Assembly (NCBI RefSeq): GCF_000025965.1 | Contig: NC_006513.1 | Location: 3,837,400 to 3,901,399, forward strand | DNA length: 64,000 nucleotides | From: Aromatoleum aromaticum EbN1 | GTDB taxonomy: Bacteria > Pseudomonadota > Gammaproteobacteria > Burkholderiales > Rhodocyclaceae | Reading direction: 5' to 3' | Shown: positions 26,629-35,611 of the stretch, piece by piece | How positions within the stretch are numbered: the stretch's first letter is position 1 | Layout: every line of letters begins with the position of its first letter | The notes under the pieces: model-generated | The model's database searches: none | What the model was told of the DNA's origin: nothing | The model's input: only the letters and a program-made list of their open reading frames with translations | Position numbers and translations under genes: made by a program

Positions 26629-27564
26629 TCATTTCCGGTCCGCTTCGAACCCGTCCTCGCCAGGGCCCGGAGGGCGCTGCGAGCGGCCGCTCAACAACAT
26701 CTGCGGCGATGCCTGAACCTCTTCGATCAGGCTTCCAAGCCGGCGCGAGGTCCCGGTCAGCTCCTTCAGCAACACGTTGAGCTGGGGCAGCGTGTTGTCG
26801 ATCAGCCCTTCGCCCGTGGCGGCCATCGCGGCGTCGAGGTTCTCCGCGGTCGTCTGCAGGCGCGACATCAGGGCGCGCATTTCGGCGACCGCCGGCACGG
26901 CGTCGCCGCTTGCCTGCTCGAGGTTCGCGAGCGTCGTGGCGAATTTCTTCAGATTGTCCTGGTTCAGCGCGGAGCGGATCGCCTCGAGCGTTGCGGGCGC
27001 GTCGGCAAAAGTGCGATCGATCCCGGCCGCGGCCGAATCCAGATGCTGCAAGGTGTTGCGCAGCCTTCCGAGGTTGTCGTCGCTGAGAAATTGCGCGAGC
27101 TGGTCGGCGATCATCGTCACCCGTTTCATCGCATCCAGCGTGCTGTCGGTCAGCTGTTCCATCAGGCCCGGCTCCAGCACCAGCCGGGGTGGATCGCCGG
27201 TCAACGGCACCGGGTTCTCCTCGCTGTCGTCGAGCTGCACGTACGCGATTCCCGTCACGCCCTGGTAGCCCAGGCGCGCGCGGGTGCTGCGCGTGATCGG
27301 CAGGTCTTCGCGGATGCGGATGTCAACGAGAATCTTCGACGGGTCCTGCGGGTCGAGCCGGATATCGGTCACCTTGCCTGCCGACATGCCGCGATAGCGC
27401 ACCTGCCCTTCGACGTTCAGGCCGGTGACGCTGCCGCGCGATTCCAGAACGTAATCCCGTGTCGGCTGCCGTTCATCCGAGAACCACCACAGTGCGAGGA
27501 CCAGTGCGGCACCAAGCAGCAGCGCGAACAATCCGGCGGCGAGCGCGTGAGTGCGGTTTTCCAT
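26629..27564 (-). CDS. MCE-domain lipid transport protein (MlaD-like)
   Basis: The 311-residue protein has an N-terminal membrane anchor (ALAAGLFALLLGAALVLALWWF), an MCE domain (about 40-120, SVTGLNVEGQVRYRGMSAGKVTDIRLD) and a long helical C-terminal part with repeated hydrophobic helices. Such proteins form hexameric rings that shuttle lipids across the periplasm. It is longer than Escherichia coli MlaD (183 residues) and more like a PqiB/YebT-type or mycobacterial-style single MCE with a needle. The ATG overlaps the ATPase gene stop by one base. Confidence 0.9.
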   Translation of the reverse strand: MENRTHALAAGLFALLLGAALVLALWWFSDERQPTRDYVLESRGSVTGLNVEGQVRYRGMSAGKVTDIRLDPQDPSKILVDIRIREDLPITRSTRARLGYQGVTGIAYVQLDDSEENPVPLTGDPPRLVLEPGLMEQLTDSTLDAMKRVTMIADQLAQFLSDDNLGRLRNTLQHLDSAAAGIDRTFADAPATLEAIRSALNQDNLKKFATTLANLEQASGDAVPAVAEMRALMSRLQTTAENLDAAMAATGEGLIDNTLPQLNVLLKELTGTSRRLGSLIEEVQASPQMLLSGRSQRPPGPGEDGFEADRK

Positions 27565-28343
27565 CAGGTTTCCCCCCTGCTCCGTGCGATTGCCCGCCTG
27601 CCGAGTTCGCCACGGAAAAAGCTCGCGACGAAAGGATGATCGAGTTCCATGGTTTCTTCCAATGGGGCGTAGCTGATAATCCGCCGTTCCGCGAGGATCG
27701 CCACCTTCGACGACAGTGCCGCCAGGGTGTCGATGTCGTGCGTCACCAGCACCACCGTCAGCCCGAGTTGGGCCTGCAGCGAGCGCACGAGTTCGACGAA
27801 CGCCGCGCTGCGGTCCGGGTCGAGCCCGGCGGTGGGCTCGTCGAGCAGCAGCAACTCGGGTTCCAGCGCCAGCGCGCGGGCGAGCGCGACCCGCTTCACC
27901 ATGCCGCCCGACAGCTCGGCAGGCATCAACAGCGCGGTCGATGGCTCGAGCTCGACCATCGCCAGCTTCAACGCAACCAGATCGCGGATCTCCATGGGCG
28001 TCACGACACGCAATTCGCGCAGCGGAAACCCGATGTTCTCGGCGACGTTCAACGCCGAAAAAAGCGCCCCCTGCTGGAACAGCACGCCGAAGCGCCGCCG
28101 CCGTGCCCGCTGCACGGGAAGACTGCCCGAGAACAGCTGCTCGCCGAACAGCGAAACCTCGCCGCGCGCCGGGCGCGTCAGCCCGATCATGTGTCGCAGC
28201 AGCGTCGTCTTGCCGCTGCCGGAGCCGCCGACGAGAGCCACGACTTCACCGCGGGCCACTGACAGGTCGATTCCGTCGTGCACGAGATTGCTGCCGAAGC
28301 GGGTGACGATGCCGCGCAGCTCGATGACCGGTCCGTCGCTCAT
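27564..28343 (-). CDS. ABC transporter ATPase, MlaF-like
   Basis: The 259-residue ATPase has Walker A GGSGSGKTT, the Q-loop (LFQQGALFSALNV), the signature ELSGGMVKRVALARAL and Walker B LLLLDEPTAGLD. It is specific to MlaF-type systems by GALFSALNV and by its neighbours. It energises lipid transport with the MlaE-like permease and the MCE protein. ATG at 28343 overlaps the permease stop (ATGA). A longer upstream open frame is a shadow of the permease. Confidence 0.94.
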   Translation of the reverse strand: MSDGPVIELRGIVTRFGSNLVHDGIDLSVARGEVVALVGGSGSGKTTLLRHMIGLTRPARGEVSLFGEQLFSGSLPVQRARRRRFGVLFQQGALFSALNVAENIGFPLRELRVVTPMEIRDLVALKLAMVELEPSTALLMPAELSGGMVKRVALARALALEPELLLLDEPTAGLDPDRSAAFVELVRSLQAQLGLTVVLVTHDIDTLAALSSKVAILAERRIISYAPLEETMELDHPFVASFFRGELGRRAIARSRGET

Positions 28344-29464
28344 CCGGGCACTCCGATCGAACGCGTCGCAATCGCGAACACCGCGTCGATGAGGATCACG
28401 ACAGTGATCGCCGAGACCACCGACGCAGTCGTGTTGGCCGACAGGCTCTCTGTATTGGGCCGCACGCGCAGGCCGAAATGACAGGCCACGAGCGCGATGG
28501 ACAAGCCGAAGACCGCGCCCTTCGCCAGCCCGATGTAGAGGTTCGCAACGGGTACGACGCGTGGCAGCGTGTCGAGGAAAAAACCGAATCCGAGATCGAG
28601 TTGCACCCATGCGGACACCATGCCGCCGAACAGCGCGACGGCTGAAGTCCACAGCACGAGCAAAGGCATCGCCACCGTCAGCGCGACCACTTTCGGCAAG
28701 ACCAGGCGCACCGTGCGCGAAATGCCCATCGCCGACAGCGCATCGAGCTCGTCGGTGACGCGCATCACGCCGAGCTGCGCGGTCATCGCCGAACCCGATC
28801 GCCCGGCCACCAGCACCGAAACGAGGACCGGTCCGAGCTCCCGGACGATGCCCAGGCCGAGGATGTTGACGATGTAGATGTCCGCGCCGAAAGCCTGCAG
28901 CTGCAGCGCAGAAAGATAGGACAATACCACGCCGATGAGGAAGCCGACGAGGGCTGCGACCGGCGTGGCCCTGGCGCCGACCTTGTAGAGATTGGCCGAA
29001 ATCTCGCGCAGCGGCCAGTCGCGCGGGTGACGCAGCAGATATGCGATGTCCAGGCACAGCTGTCCCGCCAGCTGCACAAAAGCAGCGAGATGATTGGCAA
29101 AACCGAGGAGGCCCGCGCCGAGCACGACGATGGCGTCAGTCAGCGTGAAGGCCCGCGCTTCGGGCAAGGGCTCGGCTGCCGTCGCTTCGATACGGCCGAT
29201 CACCGCCCGCAGTTCGTCGTCCGCGCTCAGGTCCTGCGGCCACTGTTCGCGCCACGCGTGCCACAACAGCGTCGCGCCGAAGCTGTCGAGCCGCGTCACT
29301 CCGTCGAGTTTCCAGCTCGCCGCAGGTCCCGCGCGGGCAAGCAGGCGGCGGAATTCGTCGGCGCGCGGGGCGAGCGCGCGCAGCGTCCAGTCACCCTCCA
29401 GCCGACATTCGGGCCTCGCACCACTTCCGGCCGACGATCCGCAGCTTGCGGTGGGCGCGCGCAC
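28340..29464 (-). CDS. MlaE-family permease with N-terminal STAS-like domain
   Basis: The 374-residue protein has an N-terminal STAS-like domain (about 20-95, GDWTLRALAPRADEF, DGVTRLDSFGATLLW) fused to an MlaE permease of five to six helices (about 105-370). The permease carries the family core VVLSYLSALQLQAFGADIYIVN, LGLGIVRELGPVLVSVLVAGRSGSAMTAQLG and ELDALSAMGI. In Escherichia coli the STAS partner MlaB is a separate protein; here it is built in. The start is a GTG, nine bases after the ppx stop with GGAT nearby. It is first in the permease-ATPase-MCE-lipoprotein operon. Confidence 0.9.
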   Translation of the reverse strand: MRAPTASCGSSAGSGARPECRLEGDWTLRALAPRADEFRRLLARAGPAASWKLDGVTRLDSFGATLLWHAWREQWPQDLSADDELRAVIGRIEATAAEPLPEARAFTLTDAIVVLGAGLLGFANHLAAFVQLAGQLCLDIAYLLRHPRDWPLREISANLYKVGARATPVAALVGFLIGVVLSYLSALQLQAFGADIYIVNILGLGIVRELGPVLVSVLVAGRSGSAMTAQLGVMRVTDELDALSAMGISRTVRLVLPKVVALTVAMPLLVLWTSAVALFGGMVSAWVQLDLGFGFFLDTLPRVVPVANLYIGLAKGAVFGLSIALVACHFGLRVRPNTESLSANTTASVVSAITVVILIDAVFAIATRSIGVPG

Positions 29465-29473
29465 GATCCGGCG

Positions 29474-30973
29474 TCAGGCGACCAGCGCCCGGCCAGGCGA
29501 CATGCGCAGCACGAGGCTGCGTCCGACCGACAGCCACTGCCGCTGCTCTTCCTCGAGCGCAGCGGCGGTCAGCGGCAACTTCTGCAGCCAGCCATCGCGA
29601 GCGGTGACGACGAAGCCGCGCCCGTCGCGTTCGATATCGATCGGCGGGATGCCCCGTCCGTCGCGGGCGCGATGGACGATCACGGCGAGGCGCAGGCACA
29701 CGATCAGCAGCCAGTCACGGCTTTCCGGATCGATTGCTGCCACCCGTTCCAGTTTGCCGCGATGCGCCAGCACGATGCGCGCCAGGCGCCCCTGGTCCAT
29801 GCGCGAGAAGCCCGGCATGTCGGCATTGGCGAGGATGTAGGCGCTGTGCTTGTGGTAGCTCGAGTGCGCGACCGAAACGCCGATTTCATGGAGCATCGCC
29901 GCCCAGCGCAGGAAGCGGCGGTCCGGGTGGTCGCTTTCGGCAGCTTCGGGAACCAGGCGCGCCAGCAGGTGGGAAGCGGTGTCGGCAACGCTGGCGCCCT
30001 GCTTGCGATCCGTTCGATAACGCGTAACGAACGCGTTGACCGTGGCATCGCGCAAGTCGTGGTGGTGGTAGCGGCCGAGCAGATCGTAGAGCACCCCGAG
30101 ACGCAACGCTCCTTCCGAAAACACCATGTGCTCGAGGTCGAACTCCTTGAATACCGCCGACATGATCGAGAGCCCCCCGAGCAGCACCGGCAGGCGATCG
30201 CCCTTGAGGCCCGCCAGATCGACGCGATCGATGCTGCCCGCCCGCAGCATCGCCGCTTTCAGCCGTTCCAGCCCATCCCGCGTGATGCCGCTTTCCGAGA
30301 ATCCGTTCTGCACGAGAATCTCGACAAGCGCCTTGGCCGATCCGCTCGACCCGACCGCCACTTCCCATCCGGTTTCGCGGTACGAATGGGCGATCGCCTG
30401 AAGCTCGTGCTGGGCCGCCAGTTCGGCTTCCCGCAAGCCGCGCTTGTCGATCCGCCCGCGGGGAAAGTACTGCAGGCTGAAGCTCACGCAGCCCATGTAG
30501 AGGGACTCGAGACGGATCGGCTCGAAGCTCTTGCCGATGATGAATTCGGTCGAGCCGCCGCCGATATCGACGACGAGCTGCTGGCGATGCGGATCGGGCA
30601 GCGTATGCGCGACCCCGACATAGATCAGGCGTGCTTCTTCACGCCCCGCGATCACCTCGATCGGCACCCCGAGCGCCGCTTCGGCACGAACGAGGAACGC
30701 AGGGGAATTCTTCGCCACTCGCAGCGTGTTGGTCGCCACCGCCCGTACCGCATCGGGCGGAAAACCGCGCAGACGTTCGTTGAAGCGTTGCAGTGCGATC
30801 AGCCCGCGCTGCTGGGCCGCGACATCGAGCAGCTTGTCGGCCGATAGGCCGGCGGCAAGGCGGACCGCTTCCTTGAGTCCGTCGAGCGGATAGATCTGAT
30901 CATTGACGATCCGGCCCACCTGCAGCCGGAAACTGTTGGAACCGAGGTCGATCGCTGCGATCAGTTCTTGCAT
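29474..30973 (-). CDS. ppx: Exopolyphosphatase (Ppx/GppA family)
   Basis: The protein of about 499 residues has the ASKHA-fold Ppx/GppA domain (AIDLGSNSFRLQVGRI, then VDIGGGSTEFIIG) and a C-terminal HD-like domain (about 310-500). It hydrolyses polyphosphate from its ends, and members may also cleave pppGpp. Two adjacent ATGs (30976 and 30973) can start it; the second gives the family N-terminus MQELIAAIDLG. It is divergent from ppk, which makes polyphosphate, so the two opposed activities share one intergenic region. Confidence 0.94.
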   Translation of the reverse strand: MQELIAAIDLGSNSFRLQVGRIVNDQIYPLDGLKEAVRLAAGLSADKLLDVAAQQRGLIALQRFNERLRGFPPDAVRAVATNTLRVAKNSPAFLVRAEAALGVPIEVIAGREEARLIYVGVAHTLPDPHRQQLVVDIGGGSTEFIIGKSFEPIRLESLYMGCVSFSLQYFPRGRIDKRGLREAELAAQHELQAIAHSYRETGWEVAVGSSGSAKALVEILVQNGFSESGITRDGLERLKAAMLRAGSIDRVDLAGLKGDRLPVLLGGLSIMSAVFKEFDLEHMVFSEGALRLGVLYDLLGRYHHHDLRDATVNAFVTRYRTDRKQGASVADTASHLLARLVPEAAESDHPDRRFLRWAAMLHEIGVSVAHSSYHKHSAYILANADMPGFSRMDQGRLARIVLAHRGKLERVAAIDPESRDWLLIVCLRLAVIVHRARDGRGIPPIDIERDGRGFVVTARDGWLQKLPLTAAALEEEQRQWLSVGRSLVLRMSPGRALVA

Positions 30974-31112
30974 CATCGTGTAGGCACGCAATCGCGCAGG
31001 TCGAAGTGGCCGACATTCTACCACCCGGCCCCGTGGCACAAGCTGCGCCCGATCAGGGCAGGATTCCGCGCCGATTCGCGCTTGTCATGCCCACCAGCGC
31101 ACGTTCACGCAT

Positions 31113-31135
31113 TTGCAACACATTTGTCACATAAT
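31113..31135 (+). promoter_or_regulatory. Pho-box-like element and -10 before ppk
   Basis: TTGCAAC-ACAT-TTGTCAC (31113-31130) has the 7-4-7 layout of a PhoB box; the right half matches CTGTCAY at six of seven positions and the left half only at three. A CATAAT -10-like hexamer (31130-31135) follows directly, as in PhoB-activated promoters where the box replaces the -35. The ppk ATG is 24 bases further. Phosphate control is inferred. Confidence 0.5.
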
Positions 31136-31159
31136 CCCGGCAGGCACACTCCAGCCATA

Positions 31160-33250
31160 ATGAGACCCATGCACAGGCCCCCGCTAAGCCAGGTTTTCCC
31201 CCCCGAGCATTTCATCAACCGGGAGCTGTCTCTTCTCCAGTTCCAGCGCCGGGTGCTGGCCCAGGCGGCCGATCACAGCGTTCCGCTGCTCGAGCGCTTG
31301 CGCTTCCTGTGCATCGTATCGAGCAATCTCGACGAATTCTTCGAAATCCGGGTATCCGGCATCAAGGAACAGATCCGCCTCGGCAGCCGTACCGCGGGCA
31401 ATGACGGCCTGCTGCCGACCGAGTTGCTCGACCGCGTCAGTCTCGAGGTCCACAGCATCATCGCTCAGCAGTACGAACTGCTCAACGACGACATCCTGCC
31501 GGCGCTCGCAGCCGAAAGCATCGTGTTTCCGCGCCGGCCCCTGTGGACCGACGCCCAGCGTGCATGGGTGCGCGACTATTTCCTGCGCGAAGTGATCCCG
31601 GTCCTCACTCCGATCGGCCTCGATCCGGCGCATCCGTTTCCGCGCGTGCTCAACAAGAGCCTGAATTTCGCCGTCGAACTCGAAGGGCTCGACGCCTTCG
31701 GCCGCGATTCGGGCGCCGCGATCGTCCAGGCGCCACGCGCGTTGCCACGCGTGATCCGGCTGCCGCGCGAAATCTGCGAGCACGAATACAGCTTCGTCTT
31801 TCTGTCGTCGGTGCTGCACGCACACGTTGGCGAGCTGTTCTCCGGGATGCGCGTGCTGGGCTGCTACCAGTTCCGCGTCACGCGCAACTCGGACCTGTTC
31901 GTCGACGAAGAAGAAGTCAAGGACTTGCGCGTATCGCTGAAAGGCGAACTGCAGCAGCGCCACTTCGGCGACGCGGTGCGACTGGAAATTGCGGACAACT
32001 GCTCGGAAAAGATGGCGGCGTTCCTGCTGCAGCACTTCCGGCTCGGCCCCAAGGATCTCTACAGCATGCCGGGCATCGTCAACCTGGTGCGCCTGATGCA
32101 GGTGACGGACTGGGTGAACCGTCCCGACCTGAATTACCCGCCTTTCCTGCCGGGCCTGCCGAAAGCACTCGAAAAAGGCCGCGAGATCTTCGACGCGATC
32201 CGCAAGCAGGACGTGCTGCTGCACCATCCGTTCCAGAGCTTCACGCCGGTCATCGACCTGCTGCGGGCAGCAGCCGACGACCCGCAGGTGCTGGCGATCA
32301 AGATGACGGTGTATCGCACCGGGACCGATTCCGTGTTGATGGAACATCTCGTGCGCGCCGCGCAGAAAGGCAAGGAAGTCACAGTCGTGCTCGAACTGAT
32401 GGCACGCTTCGACGAGGAGGCGAACATCAACTGGGCGAACCGGCTCGAGGAAGTCGGCGCGCATGTCGTCTATGGCGTGTTCGGCTACAAGACCCACGCG
32501 AAACTGCTGATGCTGGTGCGGCGGGAAGAAAACGGGTTGCGCCGCTATGTGCACATGGGCACCGGCAATTACCATCCGCGCACGACGCGCTTCTACACCG
32601 ACTTCGGCCTGCTCACATGCAACGAGGAGATCGGCCAGGATGTCGCCGAAGTCTTCAAGCAGCTTACCGGGCTGGGCAAGGCGAGCACGCTGAAGCACCT
32701 GTGGCAGGCGCCGTTCGTGCTGCAGTCGAACGTCGTCGCGGCGATCAACGCCGAGGCCGAACTCGCGCGTGCGGGTCGCCGCGCCCACATCATGGTGAAG
32801 ATGAATGCGCTGCTGGAACCGGAAACGATCGAGGCGCTCTATGCCGCCTCGCAGGCCGGCGTCGACATCGACCTGATCGTGCGTGGGCCGTGCGCGCTGC
32901 GCCCGGGCGTCGCCGGGCTGTCGGAGAACATCCACGTGCGCTCGGTCATCGGCCGCTTCCTCGAACACCATCGGATCTTCTATTTCCGCGCCGATGGCGA
33001 AGACCGGGTTTACCTGTCGAGCGCCGACTGGATGGACCGCAATTTCTTCGGTCGCATCGAGATCGCGTTTCCGGTGCTCGACCAGCGCCTGAAACGGCGC
33101 GTGATCAAGGAAGGCCTGCGCGCCTACCTCGGCGACAACTGCCAGGCCTGGGAGATGCTCGAAGACGGGCGCTATCGCCGCAAGACGCCGCGCAGCGTGC
33201 GCCGGGCGGCGCAGATGGTCCTGCTCACGGAACTGTCGGCGAGCCGCTGA
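31160..33250 (+). CDS. ppk: Polyphosphate kinase 1
   Basis: The 696-residue enzyme has the PPK1 domains in order: N-terminal (FINRELSLLQFQRRVLAQA), the middle domain, and two phospholipase-D-like C-terminal domains. The autophosphorylated histidine lies in YKTHAKLLMLVRR and the second PLD-like motif in EHHRIFYFRADGEDRVYLSSADWM. It reversibly builds polyphosphate from ATP. ATG at 31160 is favoured because the homology begins there (FPPEHFINRELS); the frame is open further upstream. It is divergent from ppx. Confidence 0.96.
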   Translation: MRPMHRPPLSQVFPPEHFINRELSLLQFQRRVLAQAADHSVPLLERLRFLCIVSSNLDEFFEIRVSGIKEQIRLGSRTAGNDGLLPTELLDRVSLEVHSIIAQQYELLNDDILPALAAESIVFPRRPLWTDAQRAWVRDYFLREVIPVLTPIGLDPAHPFPRVLNKSLNFAVELEGLDAFGRDSGAAIVQAPRALPRVIRLPREICEHEYSFVFLSSVLHAHVGELFSGMRVLGCYQFRVTRNSDLFVDEEEVKDLRVSLKGELQQRHFGDAVRLEIADNCSEKMAAFLLQHFRLGPKDLYSMPGIVNLVRLMQVTDWVNRPDLNYPPFLPGLPKALEKGREIFDAIRKQDVLLHHPFQSFTPVIDLLRAAADDPQVLAIKMTVYRTGTDSVLMEHLVRAAQKGKEVTVVLELMARFDEEANINWANRLEEVGAHVVYGVFGYKTHAKLLMLVRREENGLRRYVHMGTGNYHPRTTRFYTDFGLLTCNEEIGQDVAEVFKQLTGLGKASTLKHLWQAPFVLQSNVVAAINAEAELARAGRRAHIMVKMNALLEPETIEALYAASQAGVDIDLIVRGPCALRPGVAGLSENIHVRSVIGRFLEHHRIFYFRADGEDRVYLSSADWMDRNFFGRIEIAFPVLDQRLKRRVIKEGLRAYLGDNCQAWEMLEDGRYRRKTPRSVRRAAQMVLLTELSASR

Positions 33251-33295
33251 AAGGCCGGCGGCAGCCCGGCGGCGCTCGAAAGTCCTGCCGGCCTT
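33251..33295. terminator. Candidate bidirectional terminator between ppk and relA
   Basis: AAGGCCGGC (33251-33259) pairs with GCCGGCCTT (33287-33295) around a GC-rich loop of 27 bases. It lies in the short gap between the convergent ppk and relA genes. No T-run follows in either direction, so its efficiency is uncertain. Confidence 0.45.
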
Positions 33296-33313
33296 CGGCG
33301 GGCAAGCCCGGGC

Positions 33314-35515
33314 CTACTTGCGCTGCGCATCGATGACGTCGGGCACTTCGCGGATCAGCGTGATGGCGCGCTGCACCTGCGCGACGCCGCCGACCTCCAT
33401 CGTGAAGCGCATGTACGCAGTCCCCTTCTTCGTCAGCGTATTGACCGCGATGACGTTGAGCTTTTCGCGCGACAGCACTTCGGAGATGTCGCGCAGCAAA
33501 CCCTGGCGGTCGGCCGCCTGCACCGCGATGTCGACGGGAAACACCGACTGGCGGTTGTTGTACGCCTGCTCGCCCCAGTCCGCCTTGATCACCCGCTCCG
33601 GATGGCTGCCTGCGAGGCGCTGGAAATCGCGACAGTCAACGCGATGGATCGAGATGCCACGCCCGCGCGTGACGAACCCTTCGATCGCGTCCGGCGGCGC
33701 CGGCTTGCAGCAGCGTCCGAGCGAAGTCAGGAGTTTGCCGACGCCGACGATCAGGATCTTGTCGCTCGAATCGCCGGCGCGGCTCTGGCCGATCACCATT
33801 CCGGAATCGGCCGCCTCCGGCGCAGGTTCCCCGGTGTCGCGCAGCGCGAGATGGACCGCGCGCGGCCCGACTTCGCCACGACCGGCAGCGACGAACATCG
33901 ACTCCGCATTCTTGAAGCCGAGCTTGCCGGCGATCTCGTCGATGTTGGCCTGGGATTGCCCTTCGCGCTGCATCTCCTTCGTCACGACGGCGCGCCCGCG
34001 CGCGAGCAACTCGTTCTCTTCGAGCTGATTGAAGTACTGCTTGATCTTGGTACGCGCGCGGCCCGTCGCCACATAGCCCTGCACGGGGTTGAGCCAGTCG
34101 CGCGACGGACCGCCCTCCTTCGCCGCGGTGATCTCGACTGTCTGACCGTTCTCGAGATGCGTGTTGAGCGGCACCAGGTGCCCGTCGACCTTGGCGCCGC
34201 GACAACGGTGGCCGAGATCGGTGTGCAGGCGGTACGCAAAATCGATCGGCGTCGCACCGCGCGGCAGATCGACGACTTTGCCCTGCGGCGTCAACACGTA
34301 GATCGCGTCGTCGAGCGAGGCACGCTTGAACTTCTCGACCCAGTCGGCGGAATCCGCGATCTCGTCGCGCCATGAGAGCAGGCTGCGCAGCAGCGCGATC
34401 TTCTCGTCGTAATCGCCGCCGTGCCCTTGGCCTTCCTTGTAGCGCCAGTGTGCCGCGACCCCGAGTTCAGCGTGCTTGTGCATGTCGTGCGTGCGGATCT
34501 GGACTTCCACCGCGCGACCATCACCGGCGAGCACCGCGGTGTGCAGCGACTGGTAGTTGTTGCCCTTCGGCTTCGTGATGTAGTCGTCGAACTCCTGGCC
34601 AATCGGCTGCCAGATCTGGTTCACGATGCCCAGGACCGTGTAACAGTCGCGCACGTTGCCGACCAGCACCCGCAACGCGCGGATGTCGTACACCTGCGAA
34701 AAATCGAGCCGCTTCGCGCGCATCTTGTTGTAAATGCTGTAGATGTGCTTCGGCCGCCCATACACCTCGGCCTTGATGCCGACCGCCGCGATCTCGCGCT
34801 TGAGCCGTTCGATCGCTTCCTGGATGAAGCTCTCACGCTCGACGCGGCGCTCGTCGAGCATCTTCGCGATCCGTTTGTACGTCTCCGGCTCAAGGAAGCG
34901 GAACGACAGGTCTTCGAGTTCCCACTTCAGCTGCCACACGCCGAGCCGGTTCGCCAGCGGAGCGTAGATGTCGAGGCTCTCGCGCGCAACGTCGGTGCGG
35001 ATTTCACCTTTCTGTTCGGTGAAATAACGCAGCGTCTGCGTGCGAGATGCGAGCCGCAGCAAAACGACGCGGATGTCCTCGACCATCGCCAGCAGCATCT
35101 TGCGCAGCACTTCGGTCTGCGCGCGGATCTCGGGCGCGGTCGCGGTCGCCGTCATGCGTGTGAGCAGGCGCAGGCCGTTGAGCTTGCGCAAGCCCTCGAC
35201 GAGGCGCGCGACCCCGTCGCCGAAGCGCGCCGTTACGGTCTCGATCGGGTCCTCGCCGTAGTCACCGACGGCGAACAGCAACGCGGCCACGCGCGTTTCG
35301 ACGTCGAGTCGCAGCGACGCGGCGATCAGCGCCATCCCCATCGCATGGGTCCACACCGACTCGCCGGTGCCGAGCACGTGATTTTCGTAGGCGCCCCGGG
35401 CCAGTTCGAGGGCTTTTTCGATCAGTGCGCGATCGTCGGCGCCCAGACCGTCGGCGAGCAGCTCGACCGGCGGAACGGCGTCGTTCTGTGAAATGGCATG
35501 CGTGACGGAGACCAT
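33314..35515 (-). CDS. relA: (p)ppGpp synthetase, RelA type
   Basis: The 733-residue protein has the RelA/SpoT layout: pseudo-HD (about 40-190), synthetase (about 230-360, GRPKHIYSIYNKM, GNNYQSLHTAV), TGS (about 395-460, IYVLTPQGKVVDLPRGATPIDFAYRLH), helical and zinc-finger regions (GRCCKPAPPDAIEGFVTRGRGISIHRVDC) and ACT (about 655-730). The HD metal motif is replaced by LLFAVGDY, so hydrolysis is unlikely. The synthetase loop reads EFDDYI, the EXDD form of monofunctional RelA, not RXKD. This is the ribosome-linked stringent synthetase. ATG at 35515 fits; the open frame above it is spurious. Confidence 0.94.
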   Translation of the reverse strand: MVSVTHAISQNDAVPPVELLADGLGADDRALIEKALELARGAYENHVLGTGESVWTHAMGMALIAASLRLDVETRVAALLFAVGDYGEDPIETVTARFGDGVARLVEGLRKLNGLRLLTRMTATATAPEIRAQTEVLRKMLLAMVEDIRVVLLRLASRTQTLRYFTEQKGEIRTDVARESLDIYAPLANRLGVWQLKWELEDLSFRFLEPETYKRIAKMLDERRVERESFIQEAIERLKREIAAVGIKAEVYGRPKHIYSIYNKMRAKRLDFSQVYDIRALRVLVGNVRDCYTVLGIVNQIWQPIGQEFDDYITKPKGNNYQSLHTAVLAGDGRAVEVQIRTHDMHKHAELGVAAHWRYKEGQGHGGDYDEKIALLRSLLSWRDEIADSADWVEKFKRASLDDAIYVLTPQGKVVDLPRGATPIDFAYRLHTDLGHRCRGAKVDGHLVPLNTHLENGQTVEITAAKEGGPSRDWLNPVQGYVATGRARTKIKQYFNQLEENELLARGRAVVTKEMQREGQSQANIDEIAGKLGFKNAESMFVAAGRGEVGPRAVHLALRDTGEPAPEAADSGMVIGQSRAGDSSDKILIVGVGKLLTSLGRCCKPAPPDAIEGFVTRGRGISIHRVDCRDFQRLAGSHPERVIKADWGEQAYNNRQSVFPVDIAVQAADRQGLLRDISEVLSREKLNVIAVNTLTKKGTAYMRFTMEVGGVAQVQRAITLIREVPDVIDAQRK

Positions 35516-35611
35516 GGGCGGATTATCCCATACCCGGGCTGTCATCTCCGCCCGCTGCGGACGATTCCGCGCTGTGCCATCATCACCGGCCTGCCACGGA
35601 AAACAGGACCA

